A DNA stretch of 50,131 bases from the NCBI GenBank assembly GCA_945888705.1, contig CAMDAQ010000002.1:1-50131 (forward strand). The letters run 5' to 3'. The translations under genes and the position numbers were made by a program. Shown here in pieces: positions 28,786 to 37,057 of the stretch (position 1 is its first letter; each line of letters opens with the position of its first letter). The DNA comes from Singulisphaera sp. GP187. GTDB lineage: Bacteria > Planctomycetota > Phycisphaerae > Phycisphaerales > SM1A02. The notes under the pieces are model-generated. The model made no database searches, had not been told where the DNA came from, and saw only the letters and a list, made by a program, of their open reading frames with translations.

Positions 28786-29628
28786 ATGCCAGCGCAACGA
28801 TCCCGAACGGCGGAGTGGCGACGGACCATGGCCCAGGTCTTCGAACGCGGCGGCGCGATCGAGGTCGCGATCGCGCGGCCGGGCATGGGTGCGGAATCGC
28901 GCGATGCCAGCGATCTGATCTGGCGCCTGCATGTGCTGGAACTGCGCGATGAGGACGTGCTCGTCGAGTCGCCGGCCACGGTCGGCATGCCGATCCAGCT
29001 TCGCGATGGCGTGTCGCTCATCGGGGTGATCACGCTGGGCCAGAACCGCTGGACCTTCACCACGCGCAAGCTCGGTGACGTGCCCGGCAAGGAAGGCCGC
29101 GTCCTGCGCCTCGAACTGCCCGACGCCGTCGAGCGCTGCCTGCGTCGCCATCCACGTCTTGAGCTTGGTGGGCTCACTCCGCCCGAGATCGACGTCTTCC
29201 CGCTGCTCGACCCTGCGAGCGTGCATGATGCCCAGGTCGCCTATGACGCGGTGGCGCGCGACTACCTCGAGCATGGCACGATCGGTGCCGAGCCCACGCG
29301 CCGCCCACAGGTCGGCCCGCCGGTCAAGGCCGAACTCATGAACATGGCGACCGGCGGCGTTGGTCTGCGCGTCGAGGCGACCGCAGCGCCGATCTTCGCC
29401 CGTCATCGCACCTTCTGGCTTCGCATTCCGCTCGGGTCGTCCATGCCGGTGCCGATCGTCGTGGCCGCCAAGCTGGCGCACACGCGCCTGGACAGCAGTC
29501 AGCGCACCTACGTCGGCTTGGGCTTCGATTTCAGTTTCCACCCCGCCCATGCCGACACACTCGCTCGGCAGCTTGCCCGCTACGCGCAGGCACGCCAGGC
29601 CGAGCAATCCGCACAGCGGCCGTCGTGA
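28786..29628 (+). CDS. PilZ/YcgR-like domain protein
   Basis: VESPATVGMPIQLRDGVSLIGVITLGQNRWTFTTRKLG; VKAELMNMATGGVGLRVE (PilZ-like). Confidence 0.5.
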   Translation: MPAQRSRTAEWRRTMAQVFERGGAIEVAIARPGMGAESRDASDLIWRLHVLELRDEDVLVESPATVGMPIQLRDGVSLIGVITLGQNRWTFTTRKLGDVPGKEGRVLRLELPDAVERCLRRHPRLELGGLTPPEIDVFPLLDPASVHDAQVAYDAVARDYLEHGTIGAEPTRRPQVGPPVKAELMNMATGGVGLRVEATAAPIFARHRTFWLRIPLGSSMPVPIVVAAKLAHTRLDSSQRTYVGLGFDFSFHPAHADTLARQLARYAQARQAEQSAQRPS

Positions 29629-29691
29629 TCGGTCGTCGTCGATCCGATCTGCGCCCCTAGACTCACCAACCCCATTCCAGGGAACCACACC

Positions 29692-30504
29692 ATGAGCCAG
29701 CTCCAATCCAGCAACCCCGTCTTCGCCGACCAGCTCTTCGATCAGAAGGTCCACGCCCAACCCGCAGGCGGCGTGGCGACCGTGCAGGGCGTCATCAACA
29801 AGACTGGCGCCTGCGCCATGCTCTGCGCGATCGCGGGTGCCATTGCGTACGCCGTCACGGGGTCGAACCCAGGCTGGTCGATGGGGTTCATGATCGCCTC
29901 GCTGATCTTCAGCTTCGTCGCCTTCTTCGCGATCTGGCGCAATCCCGCCAGTGCGCGATGGGTCGCACCCGTCTACTCGCTCCTGCAGGGCGCGACGATT
30001 GGCTCGGTCACCCTCTTCCTTGAGAAGATCCTTGAGTCCAAGGGCATCACCGTCGCCGGGGGCCTGGCGCTCCAGGCCTTCGTCATCACGATGGCGCTCA
30101 TGGGCACCATGCTCGGCCTCTACAAGGCTCGCATCTTGCGCGGCGGCCAGACCTTCCAGATGGCGCTCACGGTGGCGACCGTCGGCCTGATGGTCGTCAT
30201 GCTGATCGGCTTCGTGCTCTCGCTCTTCGGCGTGTCGCTGCCCTTCATCTCGCTCGGCAGCGCCCTCGAAGGCGGCACGCCGGCCCTGATCGGGCTGGGC
30301 ATCAACGTGCTCGTTCTTGGCCTGGCCTCGCTCTGGCTGGTGGTCGATTTCCGCGTCATCGACGACGCCGTGCAGGCTGGCGCTCCTCGTCAGTCGGAGT
30401 GGTACCTGGCCTTCGGCCTCGTGGTCACGCTCGTCTGGGTGTACATCGAGGCGCTCAAGCTGGCGTTCCGGCTTGCGGCTATGTTCGGCGGCAAGCGAGA
30501 CTGA
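29692..30504 (+). CDS. Bax inhibitor-1/YccA family protein
   Basis: Seven-TM pattern typical of Bax1-I (NKTGACAMLCAIAGAIAYAV...SLWLVVDFRVIDDAVQAGAPRQSEWYLAFGLVVTLVWVYIEAL). Confidence 0.88.
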   Translation: MSQLQSSNPVFADQLFDQKVHAQPAGGVATVQGVINKTGACAMLCAIAGAIAYAVTGSNPGWSMGFMIASLIFSFVAFFAIWRNPASARWVAPVYSLLQGATIGSVTLFLEKILESKGITVAGGLALQAFVITMALMGTMLGLYKARILRGGQTFQMALTVATVGLMVVMLIGFVLSLFGVSLPFISLGSALEGGTPALIGLGINVLVLGLASLWLVVDFRVIDDAVQAGAPRQSEWYLAFGLVVTLVWVYIEALKLAFRLAAMFGGKRD

Positions 30505-30521
30505 CGATAACCCGGCACGAA

Positions 30522-30538
30522 CCGGGGTGAATCCCCGG
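30522..30538 (+). other. hairpin ccgggg-tgaat-ccccgg upstream of B12-binding gene
   Basis: Perfect 6-bp inverted repeat with 5-nt loop; terminator or leader element. Confidence 0.5.
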
Positions 30539-30563
30539 CGATCCGTCCAGCGAAGCCGCGAAC

Positions 30564-31646
30564 GTGAACCCTGCAAGCCGACAGGCTGCCGAGACCATCG
30601 ATGGCGTGTCCCGTGCCATCGCGGGCTGGGCCGCGGCACGTCTGCTCGAGCGCGTACCGGGCATCCAAGCGCGGTACGGCCCCGACGCCGAGCGGCTCTG
30701 GAAGGCTGAGATGCTCCAGCGACTGGGTCACTTGGCGGTTGCCGTCGCATTCGAGCGCGTCGAGCTGCTGGTGGAACAGGTGCAGTGGTCGCGCGTGGCG
30801 TTCTCATCACGCCAGGTGCACGACACCGACGTCGTCGAGAGCATGCACGCGCTGCGCGATGTGCTTGCGGAACAGCTGCCCAAGCAGGCGATGGTGGCGT
30901 GCCGGGTGGTCGACCAGGCTCTTGAGCGCGTTGCCGGCAGCGCCGTTCCGCAGCCGAGCTCGCTGCTCAATGCCACAGGCGGTGATTCGACGGCCGCACG
31001 GCTCTACCTGCTGCATCTTCTTGAGCGCAATCGCGACCGAGCGTGGCACGTGGTGCACGGTGCGCGCCTGTCCGGCCGTTCGCTTGCGCAGGTCTACGAA
31101 CGCATCCTGGTGCCCAGCATGGCCGAGGTCGGCCGCATGTGGCACATGCAGGAGGCCTCGATCGCTGATGAGCGCTTCGTGACCAACGCCACGCAGTCGA
31201 TGATGGCGCAGTTGCGGATGGATGTCCCGGTCGAAGGCGAGCGCCCGTGGCGCGTGCTGGCCACGAGCGTGGGCGGTGACCATCACGACATGGGCGTGCG
31301 CATGCTCGCGGATCTCTTCGAGGTCGCAGGCTGGAAGGTCGAGTGCCTCGGTGCGAACACGCCCGCCAACGAGATCGTGGCCATGCTCGATGCCTCCCAG
31401 ACCGGCCGGCCGATCCATGTGCTTGCACTGGGTATCGGCAGTTCCCTGTCGCTGCGTCCGCTCGCCGACACGATCGCCGCGGTGCATGCATCCCGCGCCG
31501 CCGAGGGCGTCCGCATCATCGTTGGTGGACACCCGTTCCAGATCGTGCCCGACCTCTGGAAGCTCGTCGGTGCCGATGCGTGCGCGCCCAGTTTCAGCGA
31601 CGCCGTGCAGCAGTCCGAGCGACTGATGCTCGCCACCGCGTCCTGA
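30564..31646 (+). CDS. cobalamin (B12)-binding domain protein without recognisable HTH
   Basis: VGGDHHDMGVRMLADLFEVAGWKVECLGANTPANEIV contains DxHxxG; ILVPSMAEVGRMWHMQEASIADERFVTN is a B12-cap-like region; start codon uncertain. Confidence 0.8.
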   Translation: MNPASRQAAETIDGVSRAIAGWAAARLLERVPGIQARYGPDAERLWKAEMLQRLGHLAVAVAFERVELLVEQVQWSRVAFSSRQVHDTDVVESMHALRDVLAEQLPKQAMVACRVVDQALERVAGSAVPQPSSLLNATGGDSTAARLYLLHLLERNRDRAWHVVHGARLSGRSLAQVYERILVPSMAEVGRMWHMQEASIADERFVTNATQSMMAQLRMDVPVEGERPWRVLATSVGGDHHDMGVRMLADLFEVAGWKVECLGANTPANEIVAMLDASQTGRPIHVLALGIGSSLSLRPLADTIAAVHASRAAEGVRIIVGGHPFQIVPDLWKLVGADACAPSFSDAVQQSERLMLATAS

Positions 31647-31688
31647 ATTGAGCGTTCCCGAGCCTGCGCGGCGGGCGCATCCCGGCGA

Positions 31689-32945
31689 TCAGCCTTGGAA
31701 CCGTGCGAAGACCAGGCTGGTGTTGTGCCCGCCGAAGCCGAAGGAGTTGTTGATCGCGTAGCGCAGCGAGCGTTCCTTCGCGTGATTGGGCACGAAGTCG
31801 AGATCGAATCCGTCATCAGGGCTGTGCAGGTTGATGGTCGGAGGCAGGATGCCCGACTTCACGGCCATCACCGTCGCTACGGTCTCGATGCCGCCGGCTG
31901 CGCCGAGTCCGTGGCCAGTGACGCCCTTGGTGCTGCTGACCGAGAGCTTCGTCGCGTGATGGCCGAAGACCTGCTTCACGGCGGCCACCTCGGCGGCGTC
32001 GCCAAGCGGCGTGCTGGTGCCGTGGGCGTTGATGTAGCCGATGGCATCGGGCGCGAGCTGCGCATCGGCCAGGGCGTTGATCATCGCGCGCTGCGCGCCG
32101 GCACCGGCGGGGTCCGGGGCCGCGATGTGGTGGGCGTCGCCGCTGACGCCGTAGCCCACGAGCTCGGCGTAGATCTTTGCGCCGCGGGCCTTGGCGTGCT
32201 CGAGCTCCTCGAGCACGATCACGCCAGCGCCCTCGGAGAGCACGAAACCGTCACGATCGCGGTCGAAGGGGCGGCTTGCCTCGGTCGGGGCATCGTTGCG
32301 GGTGCTGAGGGCCTTCATGGCGGCGAAGCTGGCCATGCAGAGCTGGGTCACGGAGCCCTCGGCGCCGCCGGCGATCATGACGTCGGCATCACCGCGCTGG
32401 ATGAAGTGGTACGCGGCCCCGATCGCGTGGCTGCCGCTCGCGCAGGCGGTGGCCGTGACGACGTTCGAGCCGCGCAGGCCGAATCGGATGCTGACGTGCC
32501 CTGAGCAGGAATTCAGCATCAGCTTGGGCACGGTGAAGGGGTTCACCATGCGGGGGCCGGACTGGGCGATCTTGTTGATGCCCTGTTCGATCGTCTCGAT
32601 GCCGCCGATGCCGCTGCCGATCGCGACGCCGCGGCGGTATGGGTCACCCGCGGTGAAGTCGATGCCGCTGTCGGCGGCGGCCTCGCAGGCGGCCGTGTAT
32701 CCGAAGATGCAATAGCGGTCCATGCGCTTGGCATCGCGGGGATCGAGCACCTTGGTGTAGTCGAGGTTGCGCACCTCGCCCCCGAAGGTGACGGACCAGT
32801 CGCCGCTCTGGGCGAACGCCGTGACCGGTCCGATGCCGGAACGGCCGTGGATCATGGAATCCCAGGTGGCGGGGGCGGAGTGGCCGCAGTCGGTCACGGC
32901 GCCAAGGCCGGTGACCACGACGCGTCGCAGGGTCAAGGTGCGCAT
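31689..32945 (-). CDS. fabF: beta-ketoacyl-ACP synthase II
   Basis: RRVVVTGLGAVTDCG, TATACASGSHAIGAA, NAHGTSTPLGD, NSFGFGGHNTSLVF. Confidence 0.96.
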   Translation of the reverse strand: MRTLTLRRVVVTGLGAVTDCGHSAPATWDSMIHGRSGIGPVTAFAQSGDWSVTFGGEVRNLDYTKVLDPRDAKRMDRYCIFGYTAACEAAADSGIDFTAGDPYRRGVAIGSGIGGIETIEQGINKIAQSGPRMVNPFTVPKLMLNSCSGHVSIRFGLRGSNVVTATACASGSHAIGAAYHFIQRGDADVMIAGGAEGSVTQLCMASFAAMKALSTRNDAPTEASRPFDRDRDGFVLSEGAGVIVLEELEHAKARGAKIYAELVGYGVSGDAHHIAAPDPAGAGAQRAMINALADAQLAPDAIGYINAHGTSTPLGDAAEVAAVKQVFGHHATKLSVSSTKGVTGHGLGAAGGIETVATVMAVKSGILPPTINLHSPDDGFDLDFVPNHAKERSLRYAINNSFGFGGHNTSLVFARFQG

Positions 32946-32971
32946 GGACCGGAGAACCTACACAAAAAGAA

Positions 32972-33001
32972 CCAAGGAGGGCGACTGGGCGCCCTCCTTG
33001 G
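32972..33001 (-). terminator. strong intrinsic terminator/attenuator between acpP and fabF
   Basis: Perfect 12-bp stem ccaaggagggcg / cgccctccttgg, 6-nt loop; minus strand continues TTCTTTTTG. Confidence 0.85.
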
Positions 33002-33105
33002 ATTCGGTCGGTCGATGGCCTTGGGCCTTCGGCTGGATCAGCGCGACCGGGACCTGGGCACCGCCCAGCTGTTTCCCAGAAGCCGCCCGCCCAGCCGTGG
33101 CATGA

Positions 33106-33357
33106 TCAGCCGCCGGCAGCCTTGCGCTGCTTGATGTAGTCGATGGCCAAGCCCACGGTCTGCAGCTTCTCGCTGTCGCCTTCGGGGATCTTGGTGCCGA
33201 ACTCCTCCTCGAAGGCCATCAGCAACTCGACCATGTCGAGGCTGTCGGCGTTGAGGTCGGTCATGAAGTTCGTCTCGCGCTTGATCTCGGCCTTCTCGAC
33301 CTTGATCTTGTCGGCGATGATGTTGATCACCTTGGCTTCAATCTCTGCTTCGGTCAA
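33106..33357 (-). CDS. acpP: acyl carrier protein
   Basis: TEAEIEAKVINIIADKIKVEKAEIKRETNFMTDLNADSLDMVELLMAFEEEFG; TTG start with AGGAGG SD. Confidence 0.95.
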   Translation of the reverse strand: MTEAEIEAKVINIIADKIKVEKAEIKRETNFMTDLNADSLDMVELLMAFEEEFGTKIPEGDSEKLQTVGLAIDYIKQRKAAGG

Positions 33358-33396
33358 AGGGGTGCCTCCTGCAACGGCGGAATGCCGTGGGGGCGA

Positions 33397-33402
33397 AGTA
33401 TA
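33397..33402 (-). promoter_or_regulatory. -10 element TATACT upstream of acpP
   Basis: agtata on + strand, ~40 bp upstream of acpP start. Confidence 0.45.
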
Positions 33403-33487
33403 GCGATGGCGCACGAACCCGTCGCGGCGGTGGGAGACCGATACACTCGAGCGGTGCGCTCCGGCGCCCAGAGGAAAGGAACCTCCC

Positions 33488-34222
33488 ATCGAACGTCGCG
33501 TCGCCATCGTCACTGGAGCCAGCCGAGGCATCGGCAAGGCCATCGCCCTTCGACTTGCCCGTGACGGGCGCCATGTGGTCGCTGTTGCGCGCAACGCTGA
33601 CGCCTTGGCTGACGTGGTGGCTGCCATCACGGCCGCGGGCGGCAGCGCCGAGGCCCGTTCCTGCGATCTTGCCGACGCTGCGGCGTTCGCACAGCTGGTC
33701 GAGGATGTCGCTTCAGCGCACGGCCGGCTCGACATCCTCGTGAACAACGCGGGGATCACCCGCGACGGGCTCATTCTCCGCATGAGCGACGAGGATTTCG
33801 ATACGGTGCTCGCGGTCAACCTGCGCAGCTGCTTCGCCGGCTGCCGCGCCGCCAGCCGCCACATGCTGCGCGGCAAGTGGGGACGCATCGTGAACGTGGG
33901 TTCCGTCAGCGGCATCAGCGGCAACGCGGGCCAGGCCAACTACGCGGCAGCCAAGGCCGGCGTGATCGGACTGACCAAGACCATTGCGCAGGAACTCGGC
34001 TCCAAGGGGATCACGGCCAACGTGATCGCTCCCGGCTTCATCTCGACCGACATGACCGATGCCCTGCCGCAGATCGTCAAGGACAAGGCCATCGAGCACA
34101 TCCCGGTGCGTCGCTTCGGCACCCCGGACGACATCGCCTCGGCGTGCGCGTACATCAGTTCGGACGAAGCGAGCTACGTCACCGGCCACGTGCTTGTGGT
34201 CGATGGCGGCATGACGATGTGA
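33488..34222 (+). CDS. fabG: 3-oxoacyl-ACP reductase (apparent ATC start)
   Basis: (I)ERRVAIVTGASRGIGKAIALRLARDG; VNNAGITRDG; YAAAKAGVIGLTK. Frame open from 33404 with no ATG/GTG/TTG before 33575; SD AAAGGA 7 nt before ATC. Confidence 0.9.
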   Translation: MERRVAIVTGASRGIGKAIALRLARDGRHVVAVARNADALADVVAAITAAGGSAEARSCDLADAAAFAQLVEDVASAHGRLDILVNNAGITRDGLILRMSDEDFDTVLAVNLRSCFAGCRAASRHMLRGKWGRIVNVGSVSGISGNAGQANYAAAKAGVIGLTKTIAQELGSKGITANVIAPGFISTDMTDALPQIVKDKAIEHIPVRRFGTPDDIASACAYISSDEASYVTGHVLVVDGGMTM

Positions 34223-34265
34223 TCGCCGCGCTCCCGCGGAGCGCCCGAGCGTGACCAGCCATGAA

Positions 34266-34290
34266 AAGAGCCCCCATCAAGGGGGCTCTT
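34266..34290. terminator. bidirectional terminator between convergent fabG and lipoprotein gene
   Basis: aagagccccc-atcaa-gggggctctt perfect 10-bp stem. Confidence 0.8.
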
Positions 34291-34313
34291 GTCGTTCGTG
34301 ACGGCCTGTCGGT

Positions 34314-35105
34314 TCAGTTGCCCGAGGGATTCGGTCCCGTCGGGGCGGGCACCGGCTCGGCCGGCGGCTTACGGCGCATCGGCGCACCGCCACCGCCCAC
34401 GCCCGAGCCCATCTTGGGCGTTTCGCTGTCGCCCTCTTCCTGCATCTTCTTCTGCGGAGGAGCAATGACTTCCTCAGGCTCATCAGCACGGGCGAGGTAC
34501 TTCGAGACGACGTCGAACCAGGCCTTGACCCAATCATCGCCCGACAGTTTGTCGATCATGCCGGGAAGGCACGGCTCGGCGGTGAAGGTGCCGCTCTCGT
34601 CATCGCTGGCGGTGAAGGCCCACATCGCGACCTGGTCATCGCCCGCTGAGTACGAGAACACGGCGAGCGCGCAGTCGGCGCCATCGGGGCTCTTGCCCCA
34701 GCGGCACTCTGCCTTGGTCACGTTGTCGGTCGCGCGCTTCCACGAGCCGTCATCGACCATCTCCTTGAGGATGGCCTTGTCGTCGTCGCTGAGCATCGGG
34801 TCGACCTTGGACTGCTCGCCGCGCACCACGCCGTCCATGAACTTGAGCATGGCGATGCGCTCGGGGTCCGCCGGCGGCGCAAGGTCCTCGGGCAGGCTCA
34901 CGCGCTGGTCGATGCCGTAGCGCTCCATGAGCTCGGCGATGCTGGTGACTGCTGGCGCCGGCGGCGGCGGCGGGGGCTCGGGCTCGGCCTGCGCGACCGG
35001 CGGCGGCGGCGGGGGGGCTTCTTCGCCGCATGCGGCCAGAGCGAGCGGCGCCAGGACGGCGCAACAACGAAGAAGTTCAGGCAGCGACGGGATCGGGCTG
35101 GTCAT
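34314..35105 (-). CDS. putative lipoprotein, Pro-rich
   Basis: MTSPIPSLPELLRCCAVLAPLALAACGEE lipobox LAAC; poly-Pro linker; overlaps fabD 3' end by 29 bp. Confidence 0.7.
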   Translation of the reverse strand: MTSPIPSLPELLRCCAVLAPLALAACGEEAPPPPPPVAQAEPEPPPPPPAPAVTSIAELMERYGIDQRVSLPEDLAPPADPERIAMLKFMDGVVRGEQSKVDPMLSDDDKAILKEMVDDGSWKRATDNVTKAECRWGKSPDGADCALAVFSYSAGDDQVAMWAFTASDDESGTFTAEPCLPGMIDKLSGDDWVKAWFDVVSKYLARADEPEEVIAPPQKKMQEEGDSETPKMGSGVGGGGAPMRRKPPAEPVPAPTGPNPSGN

Positions 35106-36021
35106 GGCTGGTCACCTCGCAGGTTCGGTCGATCCGCTTCATGAGGCCCCTCAGGACGGTGCCCGGGGCTACCTCGCGGTACGACACCACTGTACCGCCC
35201 GAGCGCATCGCGGCGATGAGGTCCGTGCAGGATTGGCTCCAACGGACTGGCGCCGTGAGCTGCTCGACGAGGAGCCGCTTGATGGTGGAGGGGTCGTTGC
35301 CATGGGGTCGGGCCGTCACGTTGCTCCAGACCGGGCAGGTCGGTGCCGAGAACGCGGTCCGGTCGAGGGCCTCGGCCAGGCGCTCGGCCGCCGGCTGCAT
35401 GAGCGGGCTGTGGAAGGCGCCCGCCACCGTCAGCTTGGCTGCCCGGAGCCCGAGTTCGCCGGCGACGGTGACGGCGCGGTCGCAGGCCGTGGCGTGGCCG
35501 CTGAGCACGATCTGCCCGGGGGCATTGAAGTTGGCGCAGACGAGACAATCGCCCTCGGCCGCCTTGGCGCAGACCTCAAGGGCTTTCTCCTCGTCGGCTC
35601 CGATCAGGGCGACCATGCCGCCCTGGCTGGCCTCGGCGGCATCCTGCATGAAGCGGCCGCGCAGCGCAACCAGTCGGAGTCCATCCTCGAAACTGAACGA
35701 GCCGGCCAGATGCAGCGCGGTGTACTCGCCGAGCGAGAGCCCCGCCGCGGTGGCGAGGGAGAGCGGCGCGCGTTCGCGCATGGCCGCCGCGCACGCCACG
35801 CCCACGGTGTAGAGCGCGGGCTGGCTGATGTCGGTCCGGCTGAGCTGCTCGAGCGGTCCGTTGGCGCAGATGGCCGACAAGGTCATGCCGATCGGCAGCG
35901 ACACCGTGCGGTCGGCGGTCTCGATGATGGTGCGCGCGGCGCTGCTTGCGGCAGCCCACGCGGTGCCCATGCCCACGGCTTGCGCCCCTTGTCCGGGGCA
36001 GAGAAGGACGGTCTGGCTCAT
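35077..36021 (-). CDS. fabD: malonyl-CoA:ACP transacylase
   Basis: LLCPGQGAQAVGMG, GLSLGEYTALHLAG, AGAFHSPLMQPA. Confidence 0.95.
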   Translation of the reverse strand: MSQTVLLCPGQGAQAVGMGTAWAAASSAARTIIETADRTVSLPIGMTLSAICANGPLEQLSRTDISQPALYTVGVACAAAMRERAPLSLATAAGLSLGEYTALHLAGSFSFEDGLRLVALRGRFMQDAAEASQGGMVALIGADEEKALEVCAKAAEGDCLVCANFNAPGQIVLSGHATACDRAVTVAGELGLRAAKLTVAGAFHSPLMQPAAERLAEALDRTAFSAPTCPVWSNVTARPHGNDPSTIKRLLVEQLTAPVRWSQSCTDLIAAMRSGGTVVSYREVAPGTVLRGLMKRIDRTCEVTSHDQPDPVAA

Positions 36022-36061
36022 GGTGGCTCCTGTCTGGCCGGCATGCGTGCCGGCGGGTGCG

Positions 36062-37057
36062 TCACTTGTCCCACACGCAACTCGCCCACGTCAGGCCGCC
36101 ACCGAAGGCGACCATGATGAAGGGCTGGCCGTCGGGAGTCTTGCCAGCGCGGTTCAGTTCGTCAAGGCAGAGCCCGACCGAACCCGCGCTCGTGTTGCCG
36201 TAGCGATCGATGTTGACCAGGACTTTCTCGCGTGGCAGGTTCAGCTTCTCGATGGCGCTCTCGATGATGCGCGCATTCGACTGGTGGCAGATCACTTGGC
36301 TGACGTCGTCCACCGAGAGGCCGGTCTTCTGGAAGGCATCCTCGATGACCTCGCGGAAGCGGTTCACCGCGAACTTGTAGACCTCGCGCCCGTTCATGCG
36401 CAGGTTGCCCAGGCGGATCGGGTTCGCGCGATCGCACTCGGGCACGATGTCCGGGCGGTACGGCATGTAGAGGTGCTGCCAGTTCGCGCCATCGGCGCTC
36501 ATGGTCTGGTACCGGCAGCCCTTCGATGGATCGTCGCAGCGCTCGAGCACCACGGCCCCGGCCGCATCGCCGAAGAGGATGCTCACCGTGCGGTCGGTGT
36601 AGTCGACGACCGAGGAGATCGCATCGCAGCCGATGGCGAGCACGCGCTTGGCGCGGCCGGCCCGGATGATCGAATCGGCCACGTTGACCGAGTAGACGAA
36701 ACCGCTGCATGCCGCGGCGATGTCGAACGCGCCCGCCGGCGTGGCACCGAGGGCAGCGGCAACACGGCACGCCGTGCTCGGGCAGAGCATCTCGCCGCTG
36801 ACGGTGCCCAAGATGACGAGGTCGATGTCGCTGCCCTTGACGCCCGCCATGTCGAGCGCGCGCTGGCCGGCGAGGCAACTCAGGTTGAAGACAGGGTCGA
36901 GCGCGCCCGCCGAGACGCGGCGCTCGCGGATGCCCGTGCGCTGGGCGATCCAGTCATCGCTCGTGTCGAGGATGCGCGCGAGGTCGTTGTTGGTCAGCGT
37001 GGTGTCGGGAACGGCCGAGCCGGTTCCCGCGAGCCGGACACCGCAGGGCTGGATCAT
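36062..37057 (-). CDS. fabH: beta-ketoacyl-ACP synthase III
   Basis: DDWIAQRTGIRERR, DIAAACSGFVYSV, ICHQSNARIIESA, GNTSAGSVGLCLDE. Confidence 0.96.
   Translation of the reverse strand: MIQPCGVRLAGTGSAVPDTTLTNNDLARILDTSDDWIAQRTGIRERRVSAGALDPVFNLSCLAGQRALDMAGVKGSDIDLVILGTVSGEMLCPSTACRVAAALGATPAGAFDIAAACSGFVYSVNVADSIIRAGRAKRVLAIGCDAISSVVDYTDRTVSILFGDAAGAVVLERCDDPSKGCRYQTMSADGANWQHLYMPYRPDIVPECDRANPIRLGNLRMNGREVYKFAVNRFREVIEDAFQKTGLSVDDVSQVICHQSNARIIESAIEKLNLPREKVLVNIDRYGNTSAGSVGLCLDELNRAGKTPDGQPFIMVAFGGGLTWASCVWDK

Noticed and set aside
30505-30600. c-di-GMP-I (GEMM) riboswitch near the PilZ-like gene
   Set aside because: Superficial GAAGCC/GCAAGCC matches but lacks the conserved GEMM core
33358-33939. 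N-terminal extension of the ACP ORF
   Set aside because: Antisense to fabG; ACP starts at TTG 33357 with a well-placed SD
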